From Tetracladium setigerum (taxonomy: Eukaryota; Ascomycota; Leotiomycetes; Helotiales), in the NCBI GenBank assembly GCA_031472005.1, contig PZJY01000013.1, positions 1,488,001 through 1,552,000 on the forward strand: DNA of 64,000 nt, in the 5' to 3' direction. The translations under genes were made by a program, and so were the position numbers. Positions 10,135 through 22,756 of this stretch are shown piece by piece. Each line of letters opens with the position of its first letter. Position 1 is the first letter of the stretch. The notes beneath the pieces were generated by a model, which worked only from the letters and a program-made list of their open reading frames with translations, ran no database searches and had not been told where the DNA came from.

Positions 10135-13100
10135 TTAATTGCCCGTGGCCTCATTATCCTTGCTGGCAGGCTTTGCTTCTGATCCAGCCTTCGACTTTTC
10201 TGCGCTCTTCTCCTTACTCTCATCTGCCTTCACATCCTTCTGGGCATTTGGTGCTGCTTTGACCTCTTGCTCGGGAATACCAACAGTCTCGGGATCAACA
10301 CCCTCAACATCCGGATGTGGAGGTGCGACAGCAGATTCCTCTGGCATGTTGATCTCATTACCCTGCGCATCAACCACGCGAGTTCGGGTCTCATATCGTG
10401 TCTTGAAGCTGACTTTTCCTTCGAGGGCCTTGACCTGCTCCTCATCGAGAAGGTTGCCATCTTGGTCCCTGTACTCGACCTTCTCCTCGCGAGAAAGGAT
10501 GCTGTGGCCAGGAGCAACCGCAGCAATTGGGGGTGCAGACACTAGTGCAGGTGCACTGGACACATCTGGCTTTCCTTGCTCAATAGGTTTTTGGGCAACA
10601 GGGCTTGAGCTGGAGGAGCGGCCGCAGCAGATGGCGAGCCAGTCTGTGTGACAGCCTTAGAGCTGACGGTAGGCGAAGAGTACTTGGAGTACTGTGTAAT
10701 GTTAGCAACATCAAAGACTCGCCAGTGAGTTACTTACATCATCATGGAAGGTGTTGCAATCCCAATCCCAAGTATTAAAGAGTTTGACCTTCTTGCAGCC
10801 AGATTGGGTCCATGGGTTTCCATAAGCGAGGGGGGAGTAAAGACCGAAGACAACAACGCTCAAGCTCAAGAAGATGAGAGCACCAAGACGGCCGATCAAC
10901 GGATTCTCGCGAAGGCCAATACCAGGAATACGAGCCGTGACATAGTCGTAGATCTGGCAGAGAGCAATGACTGCAAAGTACAGAGCCGGGAAGTAGTGGT
11001 GAAGAAACAATTGACGCTGCATCAGGTAGAAAGGGAAGTAGTGGAATGCCCAGGCAAGAACCATGGTACCAATTTCATAGTCGAAACGCTTGAAAATTGG
11101 GTTGTTGTAGTCCCTAAAACCACGCTGCCAACGGAGGACAGCCAGGCCCTTAAAGACAACGAAAATGGCAATGGCCAAAGTTGAGCTCCACCAAACCACT
11201 GGTTACCAATGAGGTAGATTTGGCGGTTATCCTTGCCCCAGAAATTGATACCACGTCGGAGAATTGGCCAGGAAGGAGGGCGAGAATCCCAAGCATGAGA
11301 ATCAACGAGACCGGCGTTAGTGAGCCACATGACCTTTTGGAGCTCCCAGAATTTCCCAAAGAATCCCGGATTTCTGTAGTTGACCTTCTCTGCAGCCTCA
11401 CCAAGCTGTGGGTGCTCGTTTTGTTCAACGTACCACACACTGTTGGGGAGGGTTCCTCCCTTGGCACATGTGACTTCTTGTTGTTCTGAAGCCCAATCGG
11501 GAAGCTTGACCTTGTGGGAGAACAGAACACAGCCAGTCATGACATGGACAAGCTTAAACTTGGTTTGAATGGTGCGAAGGCGCTTCTTTGCTTCCTCTCC
11601 ATCCGACATCTTCTTGATAATCTCAACTCGGAAGAAGTCGTTTGCGTCACCCTCGAAACCATCATAACCGTATGCTGATACCTCAAATTGCCAATCGGCC
11701 TCAGTAACTGGAGGTCGTTGATCGTGAGAATGGAGGCGTCGGTGGGTAGGGCCGTGGTAAAGCTTGATAGTATCACCGTCCTGAATGTATCGTGGTGGGG
11801 TGAGTGCGTCCCAGGCGGCAGTTCCATTGATTGGCTGTCCATGGATATCGAGTGGCTGTGTCTGGTTTTCAATGAGCCATACATTGTTCTCATCCTTGTG
11901 GGGATAGAGAGTGATCTGTTGTTGCTTGCTGCCAGTTGGATACATGAGATTATGCGAATGTAGATAGCCTCCCTGAGTGTTGTGATGCCTGATACTGACT
12001 CGGCTACCAAAGGCAACGTCGGCTGGCACATCTTTCATGCCTTTGGAGTTGAGAGTGGCCTGGAATTCGGAGCTCATGAATCCATCACCGTCGCCGGGGT
12101 TTACGAGGCAGAGGAAGTGGATGCCAAACATTGCCATGTAGAAGGTAACGGGAATAACAATCAAGCAGAATACTCTGGAAACGAGGTGCTTAGCAAAGAG
12201 GCGCTGCGAAAGTTAGTAAAGATTTCTAAAGGCGCATTGGGTGACATACTGGAGTAACGGTCTTGACATCTCCAAGGAGCACCCAAAGTTGCAAGATCGT
12301 CAATGAGCCCACCCAGGCGATTGTGAAGAATCCAACCCATTTAACACTGACTGTAGCACCCAGACCTAAACCTGTCAAAGCGAGCCAGAACCACCAAGCA
12401 GGTGTGAATGCCTTCGATGGCCCTTGTTCGTGCTGATTCGTGAATGATGTAAAAGCGAGACCGGTGAAGGCTGTCATGATCATGAGGGGAGAATCGAGGA
12501 GAATCAATCGAGCCTGAGTGAGGAGACCATTCTCTGCTTGTCATCAGTAATGGATGGGGGCATATCTAGCAGGGCGGACTTCTTACCAAATACAATAAGC
12601 CCTGCGCCCAAGAAAGCAGTCATTGTTCTGCATCCAGCTGCTTTCAGGGTCAAGAACATAGTGGGCACCAAGAGAATACCACAGACAGCTGGGAGCATTC
12701 TCATTGCAACGTAAGGTACTCCTGGTTCGACATAATCCTTTCCAATATCCTTAAAATCAAAGTCTCCATTGAACCCAGCCAACCATCCCGCAAGTGTGAG
12801 GAGAAGCTTCGCGAGAGGTGGGTGGACATCCATGAAGAATTTCCCCTTGATATACTTCGATGCGAATCCACCAAAGCTGCGGTACAATTAGCAAAAGCAT
12901 TGCAATGGTCATAAGAGGCACTTACTGGACCTCATCGAATACCACACTGCTGGGTTGATAAATCCTGAATAACCTGACCACGGCACCCATAAATGTTACC
13001 AGAATCATGTATTGGTAGTCGGTCGCGGGCAGGAGGAAGATATCATGATCTTTCACGCCCTCTGATGTGTAGTCATTCTGCTTTTTTGCAAGCTTCTGAG

Positions 13101-13170
13101 CAGAAGCTTTGCGTGTGAGCTTCGGAGACGAAGCAGCCAGCGAGCCGGCAGGTTTCGAAGGTTTCGCCAT
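10135..13170 (-). CDS. PMT1: Dolichyl-phosphate-mannose:protein O-mannosyltransferase, PMT1 family; two frameshifts
   Basis: Exons: 12926-13170, 12587-12876, 12250-12533, 10738-12203, 10135-10691; all splice phases close and the restored protein is 947 aa. The enzyme transfers mannose from Dol-P-Man to Ser/Thr of proteins in the ER lumen. SVVFDEVHFGGFASKY holds the essential Asp-Glu pair of loop 1, followed by FFMDVHPPLAKLL and GFNGDFDFKDIGKDY, which mark the PMT1 rather than the PMT2 or PMT4 subfamily. Three MIR-type motifs follow in the large lumenal loop (GGYLHSHNLMYP, HRRLHSH, GCVLFSHKVKLP), then C-terminal membrane segments. One base is missing near 11201 (GNP-VWWSS junction, CC for CCC) and another between about 10550 and 10657, before a variable acidic tail (KVEYRDQDGNLLDEEQVKA). 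The start is ATG 13170 (MAKPSKPAG); a GTG frame extends upstream. Confidence 0.9.
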
Positions 13171-14405
13171 GTTTGCAACGATGTTGTTGGTAACGGAGGG
13201 AAGGCTGCGCGCGGACACAGGGGTTTTCGTTCAACCCGGGTGTCTCCTGGAATTCACCAGACCTCTGCAAGAATTTGCAGCACAGCAAAGATGGTAGAAA
13301 GAGAAGACCAGATGCGATTAAAAGTAAAACATCGAAATGGAAAAGAAAGTTGGAAGGAGAGGCGCGTGTTGAGGAGCGGTGGTAGTCGAGGAAGGATGAC
13401 GAGGAGCAAGGAGGAAAGGTGTCCCTTTAGAATTTGTCGGCTGAAGGTGCAGCTGTTTCTGTACTTTTTTCTATTTGGGGTCAGAATTGGCCAACCAACA
13501 CCTTTCTTCGGAGGCTTTTTGTCTCAAAAAATACGAGAGAAACAAATGCACGAATTTACAGCTTGCATTTTCTTTCAGCAGCGATAATGTTACAAGAAGT
13601 GTGCCACAACATTCAACGCGCTTCTCACGTCAGTAGGCACGTACTGCGATCACAAGCTTCCCAAAGAGGCAAAGTCCTCCAGGCGTGATTGTGGGGTAGC
13701 TTCTCTCTAAAGGAGGCAAACTCATAAATTTTCTAATACTGGTAACATGAAATACTCAAAATTGTTGAGGAAGGTAGATGAACATCACTTTGATTTTCAT
13801 TAGGATCGTTTGGAGCATATTTCTCGCCAGTGACCTGCCTTGTTAATTGGTGTATTTTCGTATTAGCTGATATGCGGCCCAAATGCCATCAACACGCCAT
13901 TTTCGTATTCGATACAACCAAGGTTAACATTCAGCTCTTATAGATTATGCGGCGTAAATGGTTAGAATCAAAGTACGATACTTAAGACTAGCAGCCGTTT
14001 TAGCTGTCGTCTATATTACCTTCACCTAACAGCTGCTCGTTGCAACACCCATCCGAGATGTTGAATGCTGGGAAATCCCGTCCCATTATTTCATTTGGCC
14101 TGACAATCTACAACCAAAGTGATGCCGGAAATGCCCTGGAAGTGTACTTTCGAGTCCATACTTTCTTTCACACAACACTTCGGTGGGTTGGTTGGAACTT
14201 GGAAGTACTGCGTCAATACATAGATCCTGCGGCGTTTGGAACAGATACTTGGAAGTTCGTCCAACAGAACAGGTAGGTGATTGACGCCATTGAATTCTAT
14301 TTCCCCAGTAATCGTGCACATAGCCAAAATGGGACGATTAGTCCCCGTTGGCCTTATTTACAAAGTACACCACAGCTCCCGTCAGTTCCATCATTCCTTC
14401 GATGC
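13171..14405. other. Intergenic: PMT1 promoter
   Basis: 1.2 kb between the PMT1 start and the stop of the next minus-strand gene. It is purine-rich for the first 250 nt upstream of PMT1, then AT-rich. The ORFs present are short and show no recognisable family. Confidence 0.5.
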
Positions 14406-15115
14406 CTAAAATCCATCCTTGCCCCACTTGTTGTATTTCTCGTGAAGTTCCTGTGGTTTTGAGTTAGCCTGTTCCCCCCTAACTCGTCTCAATCCCCTTC
14501 ATAACTCTCTCAATCCTTTGGGCCTCGTACCTTTGGCAAGTTGACGTTGGGCACGATCACGCTGTGCAAAGCGCTTGGGGCGTCCTTTGGAGGGTTCCTT
14601 GGGTCTCCACCTGTAGGTATAAATATTAATGGTTGTCCGGACTAAAGAAAAAGAATCAAGTGGGATGATGTTTCGGACCTGGGTGATATCTGAGCACGCA
14701 TGTTAGTAATTGCTTCTAATACCTTGCCGTAACCTTCCAACTTACTGGTACTTGTATTGCTCCCTCGCCTTGTCTCCCTCGGTGCTCTCGGTCTGCCATG
14801 GCATGCTTCCTGCAGCAATGCTGACTTTGACTTCGGATGTGGAGGAGGTGGGCTTGCGACCAAAGTAGAATCCTGCGAGGCCGAATGCACCGGACATGAC
14901 GGCGAGAAGAACCTAGAACGTAGAACTCCCATCAGCGAGGCTTTTCGAGGACTTGAGACAGCTCAATGGCTGGGCAAGAACTGGTTCGAGGACGTTGGAC
15001 GTACATAGAGCTCAGGATCTCTCTTTGCGCCTTGGTTGAGCAGATTGCCTTGGGCAGGTTTGGTAGCCGACTTGAGGGCCTCGGCAGCGGCTCTTCTTGC
15101 GTAGGTTGGCAACAT
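14406..15115 (-). CDS. Small mitochondrial-type membrane protein, 5 exons including an 11-nt micro-exon
   Basis: No single ORF shows this gene because the exons are short. Exons: 15005-15115, 14746-14912, 14679-14689, 14531-14610, 14406-14450; total 414 nt, 137 aa. The start MLPTYARRAAAEALKSATK looks like a mitochondrial presequence, and ELYVLLAVMSGAFGLAGFYF is one membrane span followed by the basic GRKP. The C-terminal part reads YHPGGDPRNPPKDAPSAL, then IVPNVNLPKELHEKYNKWGK. I believe this is a conserved fungal mitochondrial inner-membrane protein distantly like the B12D/NDUFA4 architecture, but I cannot name it. The micro-exon donor (GTCCGA) is weak. The alternative of skipping it changes the frame and destroys the PGGDP-to-KWGKDGF tail, which supports the model. 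Confidence 0.65.
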
Positions 15116-15864
15116 TTTCGAGGTTGTGAGGGTTAGGCTGGCTATAGTAATTGAATTGATGGGGGTGGTTCGAGGTTGACTTGAGCTTCAGAATCGGATG
15201 ATGGGCATTACCTTGGTTGAAAGCACGTGACTAGGAGCTTGGCAGATTTGGCAACCACCTTCTTCTGGTTGGTCGGTTGTCTGTTTGTTTGTTGTTTGAT
15301 GCTGTGTAATTTCATACCTCAACTTGCAATTCCTTTATTGAACTGCCATAGTTCTATTTGAAGTGATACACAACTTAGAAAAGTATATTTGTATAACTGC
15401 ATATTATATCTGTTCTTGATGTGCATTAATTTTCTCACAAAATGCTTTCTTCACTTGCTTCGCATTGTCCTCCTCGCTCGGTTTCTGGTACCGCACGGAC
15501 CCTGCCCCCTTTCGCTTCGCGACTGCCGACCATCATGGAGTTCCATTATCACACGGCGACGACGGCAACAACAACACATCGACTTCTCTCACTCACTTCT
15601 ACCAACTTCGTTCAGCAAACTTCTTGTCCCCCAAATTCTTCTTCTTCTACTACTACTTCTCCCCCTTTTTCTTCCTACTCTCCTTTACGCCTTCTAGCCA
15701 GACAGTCACAGACTTCTTCTGTTCCTCTTCCCCCTCGCTCTTTCACTCCTATTCCACATACAGCAGTCGCCTGGATTTCGACGCGCATTTTATAGCCTAC
15801 TACCTAATATACGATCTCCGTATCATGCAATTCAGTCTTCCTTAATAGGAACGCGAACCATACC
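15116..15864. promoter_or_regulatory. Divergent promoter region (small membrane protein / DHHC gene)
   Basis: 749 nt between two divergent starts. A CACGTG E-box lies at 15224-15229, 109 nt upstream of the small protein gene. The side near the DHHC gene (15440-15830) is strongly C/T-rich, as in fungal 5' UTRs. Confidence 0.5.
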
Positions 15865-17890
15865 ATGGCATCCAGAGACGCCTCATCCGCATTTCCGCAT
15901 TCCTCAGACAACATGGTGGCCGACTCGGATGCCGTGAGCATACTTTCATCTCGCATGACAGATATTGCTTCAGATGATGGAGGGGAACACTCAGCAGATC
16001 GCGGGCAGCATGTAGCACCTTCAACTCAGCGCCAGAGCACCCAGACCATCGTATCGAGGCCAAATACTGGCGTGACTGGCGTCTCTTCTCAGCGAGGCGC
16101 ATACCCTCCACTATCCGGGGCTCGTAGAGGTCATATCTCAGGTGTCAGCACGCAGAGAGGGAGTGGTGTTGGTACTATCTCGGGCTCGACAACGAATCGA
16201 CCGCTCAGCTCAGCTAGATCCCATGTTCCGTCCCTTACTTCTCATGCTTTCTTCCGCCCGATGAGTTCTCAAAAGCTGCAGGCACAGCGTGGGGGATCTC
16301 GGCCCTTAACTACCACTCAACAAGGCGCGGCTCAGGATGGAAACTTGGAGTCTGGCAATGCAGCAAGACTCAGCATGAACTCGAATCACACTGCACCGCA
16401 GGATATAGGCGCGCATGAGTACTCAGAGGGGCGAGCACCACCCTCGAGGGGCACAGAAGTTACGGAACAAGAGACTGTGGAAAGGGTTACAGCCAACACA
16501 AGTCCGACGCATGGATACAATCCCCACGGAAGCATTTCGGAAAGCGTGAGACCTCTGCAGCAAAATACTGGAAATTCAAAGGGATTGAGCGTCAATACCG
16601 ACAAGAGCTATAAGAATGGCAATGCGCTGTCTCCCCCTTCGAAGTCGCCTCATTCTTTTCGATCTAGTTTCTTGCTGCCTACTCGTGGTGATGCTGGACC
16701 AAACAGCCCCAACAGGAACGCACAAGGGAGGGAGAAGTTGTCCTCTATTGCCTCTTCACCAGGCTTGACGCCAACTGATACTGTGCAAAAGATTCCTAAA
16801 CCTGTAGCCAGCGGCACCAACTATCAGTACTTTACAGGAAATACGGTTTTCTGCCTTGGAGGTCGCTTTCAAAATACTCGGCACAAACCAATCAATGTTG
16901 CTACAGGACTCCTCGTCATAATACCTGCCGTTCTCTTTTTTATTTTCTCGGCGCCATGGCTGTGGGATAACATATCTCCGGCGATACCAATTGTATTTGG
17001 ATACTTGTTCTACCTGTGTATTTCTTCTTTCCTTCATGCTTCGGCCTCGGATCCAGGAGTAAGTCATCCCACCCATTTTATTGAGATAAACACTGACCTG
17101 CTAGATCCTTCCACGAAATGTCCATCCAATGCCACCTCCAGATGATGATGAAGATCCCCTTCGACTAGGCCCCCCCACGAATGACTGGACAATGATCAAA
17201 TCCGCCCAATCTTCCACGGCTGCAATGGAGGTTCCAACGAAATATTGCAAAACTTGTAATATTTGGCGACCTGCACGTGGCCATCATTGCCGAATTTGTG
17301 ATAATTGTATCGAGACACAAGATCATCATTGTGTATGGCTGAACAATTGCGTGGGTCGACGTAATTACCGGTACTTCTTTACCTTCGTCACGACTTGTAC
17401 ACTTATCGGTTCATATCTTCTGGGAGCGAGTCTTACGCAGATTCTTGTGTACCGAAACCGGGAACGCGTGTCTTTTGGCGCCGCAATTGACCATTTCCGT
17501 GTTCCGTTTGCTATGGTTATCTACGGTCTGATTGCTACCCCATATCCTGCTGCGTTAATGGGTTATCACCTATACCTTATGGCCAGAGGTGAAACGACAA
17601 GGGAATACTTGAACTCTCACAAGTTCCTCAAAAAGGATCGGCACAGACCATTCAATCAAGGCAGCATTATCAGAAATTGGTTTGTCGTTTTATGCAGGCC
17701 AAGACCGCCAACATATTTGAACTTCAAAAATCAGCATATTGAGGGCGACCAGCGTTTCGGGGAAAGAAGAGTCAAGAGAAAATCAGCACCAGCGAAGGAC
17801 ATGCAGGGTACTGCTGATGATGTAGAGATGCAGCCTACGGGTCCAAGCTTTGAAGGTCCGTCCAAGTTGAGAGGAGGTGCTAGACCTTGA
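15865..17890 (+). CDS. ERF2: DHHC palmitoyltransferase (ERF2-like), 2 exons
   Basis: Exons 15865-17058 and 17105-17890 (46-nt intron) encode 659 aa. The first 310 residues are Ser/Thr-rich and low in complexity. Then come two membrane segments (PINVATGLLVIIPAVLFFIF and PIVFGYLFYLCISSFLHA), the DPG box (SASDPGILPRNVHP, across the splice), and the cysteine-rich domain CKTCNIWRPARGHHCRIC with CIETQDHHCVWLNNC, whose DHHC cysteine is at about residue 474. Two further membrane segments and a TTxE-type box (RGETTREYLNSHK) follow. The DHHC cysteine forms the acyl-enzyme intermediate in S-palmitoylation. In yeast, Erf2 with Erf4 palmitoylates Ras at the ER; the substrate here is inferred from the family. 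Confidence 0.9.
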
Positions 17891-20319
17891 CTTGTGAGGG
17901 AGAGAGTGTGTTGATAGGTGAACTACGTTGTTAATCATTCTGCGTGTATTTATTTTGTTTGTGTTTCAATACGGGACAGCTGGACAAATTTTGTGATGCA
18001 GGCTTCCTGGTGTAAAAAATATCCATTGGCTTCATCTGAGTATGTAAGTTGGGATGGTTGTAGGAGAAAGCATGATTCGCGTTGTTGAAAGCTGGGGTGC
18101 TGGGTAAGGAATCATAGGAATACCCCCTTATTGCGTGTCGTTTCGTAATACTAAAAATATAACTCTATTATCTTGTTAAAGCCGCTGAACCTGCAAAATA
18201 CTGACCACTCTGCGAGGTCAAAAACCTCGCAGGTTGTTGTATGCCTACCTTTACTCGTAATTTGTGAAAGGGGAGGGTCCTGGAGAAGTAAATTGATTTT
18301 AATGAGTGTAATGTTCATTCAAGTGCAAGATATAGCAAATAAGTCTAAAGACTCTCTTGAGGACGGCACCGACCGAAGATTTTGAGTGAGATTTAGACCG
18401 ATATCTTCCTCTATGCTGGCCAGCCTTATGGTTGGAGTCGCCGGGCAGACATTGACGGAGATCAGTTTGCTTCGGATATGACGCTGGAGACTGCTACGAA
18501 AACGGTTCCTCTACATAGACGCGTGAGAGTCGGGCGATTGCTTTGAACACAACATGAATAAGTCGAACTTTGGGCTATCGACACCTTGGGTTTTCGTCAA
18601 TTTGGAAACCACATAACTTCTGTAATCACAAGTCATCTTCCCCTTCATCGCATGGGGTCACCCATTGAGTGGATTATAAAGACAGACTCGATGAGTTCGT
18701 TTTTTTGTCGAGTGACGAAGTGTTTGTGACTTTTGGAGCACGCTTCCTTCAGGACTGCAGTTGGCAATTGCCAATTTCAACTTGCCAACAACTTTGTCGC
18801 TAAATTTCTGGGAAAGAAATTGAGCCCCATCAATACGATAAAAGGGGTAGCTATGGATTGTAGTGAAGTAATACACCTTGACCATGTTGTGCGTTTGAGC
18901 CACTTGACCAAATAAATTCGTATATAGCATGGGCTGATCGTGAAATAGGAAGTTGATCTCACTAAAAGCACAGAGCTCAATCTTATTAAGCGGCTGCAAT
19001 GAAAAATATTTTAGGTACGTAGAGGATACTGGCAAGTGATATTGGAGTACCTAGTCTACCATTCAAGTACATTCGGAAGATTGTATCCCATTCTTATGTC
19101 ATTTCTCACGCCGACTGAGATTTGTCCCCGTGCACCTCCGCTTTCTTCGAAACAAGTTCAGACAACAATACTCTCTCCTATCATTAGCCTAGACGCCTAT
19201 TGACCTAACTTACTGACCTCTAGAATCATTTTAAGAATACATTATTCAAGACCATACCGTTACTATGTTGTTAAATATAGTAAGAAAAACTCAACTTCAT
19301 GCTACACAGCCAACCCAGGGGAGAGAATTTGGCGATTTCGCCACTGTGCCTTTACAATCCCCATATTCTGGCACATCACCAAATAATTACCGGATTTCAT
19401 ATGCCCATGATGTGTTGAGACCCCTACGCGATTTGTATTGTCGCCATTCTTGCAAGTGTTTCTTAGATTCGGTGGTAAATCTGCAGGAAGGACTAGAGGA
19501 TCCGACGAGCACAACAACCAAGTTATGGAAATGCCGAGTCCTAAATTGAGGGACCGGATACATTTGTGCACTAGCAGAGACTTAAAAGCGTCAAAAAGGG
19601 AAAGCTGTCAGAAAATATGGCACACCTTTGAAGTCTCTGGTTGAGATGCCTGGTACACAGGAAGCAAGAACCAAAACAAACTTCACTTTGCACTTCTATA
19701 GCAGTAGCGAATAGGGTGCCATGTGGCTATGTATCCAAAATAAGTGGAACTAGATGTAAGACGGTCTCCTGAGACTGATGCCTTTTGACATACCGCATCA
19801 GGAAATGTAGTCGCGCTTAGGAGCTGTGTCAACAGTTAAGGGATATCGAAACAAAAACCAGATACCGCGAAATTGTCATTTGCTCTGGAGACCTTTCCGA
19901 TTGTTTTCCCAATGATTACAAACTAATCCATCTTGCTCAAGCTATATGAGTGAATTCTCGGCTATAGCTCAATGTTGCTCTATTGAACTTGCCGAATTCT
20001 GGACTAGGGTTTTGCTTGAAGGTCCGAAAGGGTCGCCGTTTGGAAAGCAACCCATTTCGATTGGCGAGCCCCAGCTCTCCTTCTCCCAACTTCATCTCAT
20101 CCCCCCGCCCAGAACAACAACAACGCCAACGACGCGGCCGCGAAAGGACTTTGCGCTCTCAATTGAATATTGGATTCTATTGATCATCATTGCACTCAAT
20201 AGAAGAACTTCAATTCGAGTCCGGATCGCTCCGCCCGCTAAACGGCTCCCTTCATCCTTCTTCGCACGAAACCTCATCGCGTCCACGCAACGGGCGTACA
20301 GAACGCGACCTCAACTTCA
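17891..20319. other. Intergenic, 2.4 kb, with a small perfect hairpin
   Basis: No ORF in this stretch has a recognisable family, start context or splice structure. It contains a 9-bp perfect inverted repeat with a 5-nt loop at 18210-18232. The last 350 nt are C-rich and pyrimidine-rich and probably hold the ASH1-like gene's 5' UTR. Confidence 0.5.
18210..18232. repeat. Short perfect inverted repeat (9-bp stem, 5-nt loop)
   Basis: The arms CTGCGAGGT and ACCTCGCAG flank the loop CAAAA. It lies about 320 nt after the DHHC gene stop. Its function is unknown; it could fold in a 3' UTR or be chance. Confidence 0.5.
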
Positions 20320-22756
20320 ATGACGAGCCTATTTTCCTCTCTACTCGACAAGATGGGCGGGACTCCAAAGCCCACGCCACGCGCCGAAGTAACGCGTGAG
20401 TCGTCGTCTGACTCTACAATCAGCGCCCTTACCGTCGACGAAGCCTCGAACGCGCAGTCTTCCTCTTCCACGCCCCAACCAGCATTGGCGACTCTACAAG
20501 TATCTCCTCCTCCCTTCCGCAAGAGAAGCATCAACCAAACCCAGAGGAGGAATTTGGAGGTCGCTCTCGCCGTCAGCGCACCAGTGTAGGCACCTACAAC
20601 GTTAAGGTTCTAAGCGGCACGGCTATTCATGCGCCCAAAAAATATTGCAAAAACAAACCAGAAACAGGCAACGCACCGCGCAGAAGAACAATCTCCGGGG
20701 GAACACCAAATGCTGCCCTAGCTTCGGAAGATAGCCAAGCAGTTGCTGGTGAAGATACGAATAGAAGTGCCGGAATCGACGCGCTGAACCTTGACTGGTC
20801 TCCAAAGAGAGCTATTTCCCAAAACCGGGCTGGTCCCAAGAAGACCCCGAAGACATCTGAGCCAGTGCGAGTGAAATCTGCACGTAAATATGGAGAATCT
20901 TCACCAAGTGTCGCGAAAAAGACAAGTGTTCTAGGGAAGCGAAGTCGAAAGAGTTTTGACATGGAGGGACTCAGCGGTAGGGCCCAGCGAGAGTTGAAGC
21001 GTCTCCAGGATACAAACGAATTTGCCAAAATCGAAACCAAGCCAGTTATTTATGAGGTTTGGAAGAATGGCAAGCTTGTGGTCGAAGGGCAGGAGGAGAC
21101 ACCAAAACCCAAAAAGGCATCATCTGCTCCGATTCAAACCAAAGCCCCGGCGCATTTACCAGTACAAGCCCCAGTGGCTGCGGAGCCCAAACCTGTTGAA
21201 ATTCCAGCCGTTATTCGCAAGAAGGAGAAGTCTTGGTTGCCAATGGGACTTTATGCTGGGCAAGAAGTTGCAGAATTGAACTGGTTCAAGGGATACAAAG
21301 GACCAAAGGAGATACCAGACTTCAGACCAGATGGTGTGTTGCCTCTACCTCTCTGGCATGGTCAAAGACTTTTGTTCCACGGCAGAGATTTTAAGTTACC
21401 ATTTGATGTATGCGCACCACTCCCACCAGGACAGCCAAAACCAGATGAATGGCGAAAGACTTCGAGTAGTCAGTAAACCTCCCATCCCAATTATTACTCA
21501 GGCTAACAACTTAGATCGCTTTGTCGGAAATGCTGGTGCCTTGTGGAAGAAGTCAAGTTTGTTTGACAGCTTCTCTTCCAAGTGCGTTTGCACACCAGAG
21601 GGAGGTTGTGACGAGGACTGCCAAAATAGAATCATGCTCTACGAGTGTGATGATACCAATTGCGCCTCGGGTCGTGATCGTTGCACAAATCGTGCGTTTG
21701 CTCAACTTCAAGAAAGGCGAAAGGAGGGTGGAAAGTATAGAATTGGTGTAGAGGTCATCAAGACTGCCGATCGTGGCTATGGTGTCCGAAGTAATCGCTG
21801 CTTCAATGCTAATCAGATCATCGTCGAGTATACTGGCGAGATCATTACCGAAGATGAGTGTGATAGGCGCATGAATGAGGATTACAAGAATAATGAGGTA
21901 TGTTTGTTTCTTATTCCAAGGATGAAGGCGTTACTAACCAAACAAGTGCTATTACCTAATGTCGTTTGATCAAAACATGATCATTGATGCTACAAAAGGT
22001 AGTATTGCTCGTTTTGTCAATCACTCATGCAAACCAAACTGCAGAATGGTTAAGTGGATTGTTGGTGGCAAGCCTCGCATGGCTCTTTTTGCTGGAGACA
22101 ATCCCATTATGAGCGGGGATGAGTTGACCTATGATTACAACTTTGATCCCTTTTCAGCGAAGAATGTTCAGGAGTGCCGATGCGGTAGCGACAATTGCCG
22201 CGGAGTTCTTGGTCCCAAACCCAAACCAGTCAAGGAGGCCATCAAGGATGCTGTGAAGGCTGGAGTGAAGGCAGTCAAAGGGGCAGTCAAGCGGAAGGCC
22301 ATGGAGTTGCTGGGAGTTGACTCGGATGATGAGGCAGCACCAAATCCTAAGAGACGACAAGTGAAGAAGGCTACTGGAGTCAAGCGATCTTCTGCCAGCA
22401 TGAAATCTGTCAAAGGAGCAGCTGTTACGGTCAAGAAGTCTGTATCGACAAAGCTACTGAGTGCACGTCACTCCGTGAAAGCAAAGAGTCGAATTGGAGG
22501 AAAGGTCTCGAAATCCGTTTACGCAAAAACATACTCCAAAACCGCCAAGACCACGTCTCGGAAGATATCTGGCAAGCCTGCACGCAAAACCATTTCCGGC
22601 AAACCTCGTCCCTCTTCAAAATCAAGCCCTCGAAAGAGTGCTGTGGTCAAGATGAGCGTTAAAAAGGGCCCACCGGCTCAGCCAGAGGTAGACTCTGACA
22701 CAATTCAAGTTTTGGCAGATGATGGAGATTATGAAGATATGGAAGATGACGAATGA
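20320..22756 (+). CDS. ash1: ASH1-like histone H3K36 methyltransferase (AWS-SET-postSET)
   Basis: Start ATG 20320 (MTSLFSSLLDKMGGTPKP). Introns at about 21466-21514 and 21898-21946 (49 nt each) join three parts into about 779 aa. A basic, low-complexity N-terminus leads to an AWS zinc-binding region (KCVCTPEGGCDEDC with CASGRDRC). The SET domain follows: DRGYGVRSNRCF, EYTGEIITEDEC and ARFVNHSCKPNC, whose NHSC (residues about 535-538) forms the cofactor and knot motif, then DELTYDYNF. The post-SET is ECRCGSDNCRG. The roughly 190-residue tail is Lys/Ser/Ala-rich and histone-H1-like. The order matches Neurospora ASH1, which methylates H3K36 in poorly transcribed chromatin. Near 20487 the frame moves from the MTSLFSS frame to GDSTSISSSLPQEKHQ; one missing base or an intron of about 50 nt (GTATCT...GAGGAG) would both explain it. 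Confidence 0.85.

Noticed and set aside
18210..18232. Hairpin as a bacterial-type terminator
   Set aside because: The window is eukaryotic and there is no T-run; listed only as an inverted repeat.
19946..20323. 125-codon ORF before the ASH1 gene
   Set aside because: No family, and it overlaps the C-rich leader and the ASH1 start in another frame.
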